A DNA stretch of 64,000 nucleotides from contig NC_054537.1 in NCBI RefSeq assembly GCF_017654505.1, forward strand, positions 70,970,118-71,034,117. Reading direction: 5' to 3'. Below the pieces are notes generated by a model. It saw nothing but the letters and a program-made list of their open reading frames with translations. It did not search any database and had not been told where the DNA came from. Source of the DNA: Polyodon spathula (lineage: Eukaryota > Chordata > Actinopteri > Acipenseriformes > Polyodontidae). The position numbers were made by a program, and so were the translations under genes. Positions 63,011 through 64,000 of the stretch are shown here, piece by piece (position 1 is the stretch's first letter; each line of letters opens with the position of its first letter).

Positions 63011-64000
63011 TTAATTCAGTGATTATTTTACCTGATGGATCTTTACTTTTTTCTTCAACAGACTCTGCTTCGAAGCAGACTTATTTTTGAACCCTGTTTA
63101 TGGCCTCTTCTCAACTGTCTTTTGAGATAGAACCTTGAGCTCAGCCTGTCAATTTCAGCAGCACACCACTGGATTGGATTGGAAGCAAAGACACATTCGA
63201 AACTAGTCCCACTAAGCATGTTATTCCACTTAAGGGTACAAACTCAAATGAATGCCATGTTAGATATACCAATGCTTGTGGTATAAAATGCTCTATCCTG
63301 GCACCATTGCTGTAGGTCACATCGTCTGATTGCAGCTAGATCATTGGCATGAGTAGGAACGACAACAGATGAAGTGATTCTGTACCAGGAAGCAGCAACA
63401 ACTTTTCATCTATAGCGCGCTTTTGAAATATCTACATATTCCCAGTTGAAGTATATGCAAGCAAGGAATCAAAAAATCTCCAACAGAAATGGAAACCAGT
63501 GATAACATTTCTGGGGCTTATAATGATTTTAAAAATAAATGAAAGGTTGAGCTGGTTGCTCAACAAGCCTGTTGCGTGCTACAAAAGGTGCCTGTGAGGA
63601 TGAGGTGGTTTTAAATGCCTTATTAAATTCTGTATGGCAAGGTGTTGTAGCGTGTTAACATAAGATTGCATAATAATAGAGTCTTGTAGCAAGGGTGGGG
63701 TGCAGACACAACATTCTGCATACTAAAAGCACAAACAAGAGTTACTAACAGATTGCTCAAACAATTCATTAAAAAGGTACATGCTGTACTGTTTTATTTG
63801 TTGGAGCAGAAGCTGTATTCTTTCAGTCAATTTGATGCAGACAAGAGCCAATAAAAAGCAGACCCTATATAGACTATAGAAAATCAACCCTGCGAGTATT
63901 GCCTGCATGTGTGTCAGGGGGAAGTATGATTAATTTTGAGATTTCTTAAATGCATTGTGCAATCCTACTTTTTTATGCTGGAAACAAGTTTGATTTCCTA
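63011..64000. other. Unannotated sequence
   Basis: No recognised gene, RNA or repeat family to the end of the window. Confidence 0.4.

Overview
The window is eukaryotic, AT-rich, repeat-dense and almost free of protein-coding sequence. I find no convincing host exon, no long open reading frame and no bacterial-type gene organisation. It reads as a gene desert or a very large intron of a vertebrate, most likely a ray-finned fish. The best lineage clues are repeat families: several tRNA-derived SINE families typical of fish, a CR1-like LINE whose 3' end is an 8-bp tandem repeat, a Neptune-type Penelope-like element, and many Tc1, hAT and Harbinger-type DNA elements. From memory, the SINE at 95-374 and the LINE 3' end at 53880-53950 look like families abundant in sturgeons and paddlefish (Acipenseriformes). 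That assignment is inference; a repeat-library search would settle it.

Layout. 1-9 kb: a minus-strand tRNA-derived SINE, TA microsatellites, an inverted-repeat element whose left arm carries a smaller hAT-like MITE, a Harbinger-type MITE with a TTA target duplication, and a stretch (about 5.9-7.4 kb) that looks like unique, possibly conserved non-coding sequence. 9-21 kb: a solo LTR, a broken RBR-type zinc-finger pseudogene, a fish SINE, a second probable solo LTR, a Charlie-type hAT remnant, a patch rich in a palindromic GATATC motif, and two dead Tc1 transposases. 24-34 kb: a Tc1-like element with both terminal repeats, an LTR-like segment, an 814-bp hAT element with a perfect 8-bp target duplication, a 70-bp minisatellite with a 210-bp higher-order period, and a second hAT transposase remnant. 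36-41 kb: a three-level nest (Tc1-like > solo LTR > hAT MITE), a second copy of the same LTR family, and an L2-like LINE. 44-50 kb: a fold-back element, two SINE tails and a solo LTR with a perfect 5-bp duplication. 53-62 kb: the CR1-like LINE, the Penelope-like element and two copies of a piggyBac-like MITE. 62.8-63.0 kb: a long imperfect palindrome.

Nothing here works as an operon or pathway. The coding remnants are all transposon-derived or pseudogenic, each broken by frameshifts, stops or deletions. The most unusual observations are the nested insertion whose order of events can be read from target-site duplications; a set of sequences resembling the core of hammerhead ribozymes, one of them just downstream of the Penelope-like element; and the higher-order minisatellite.
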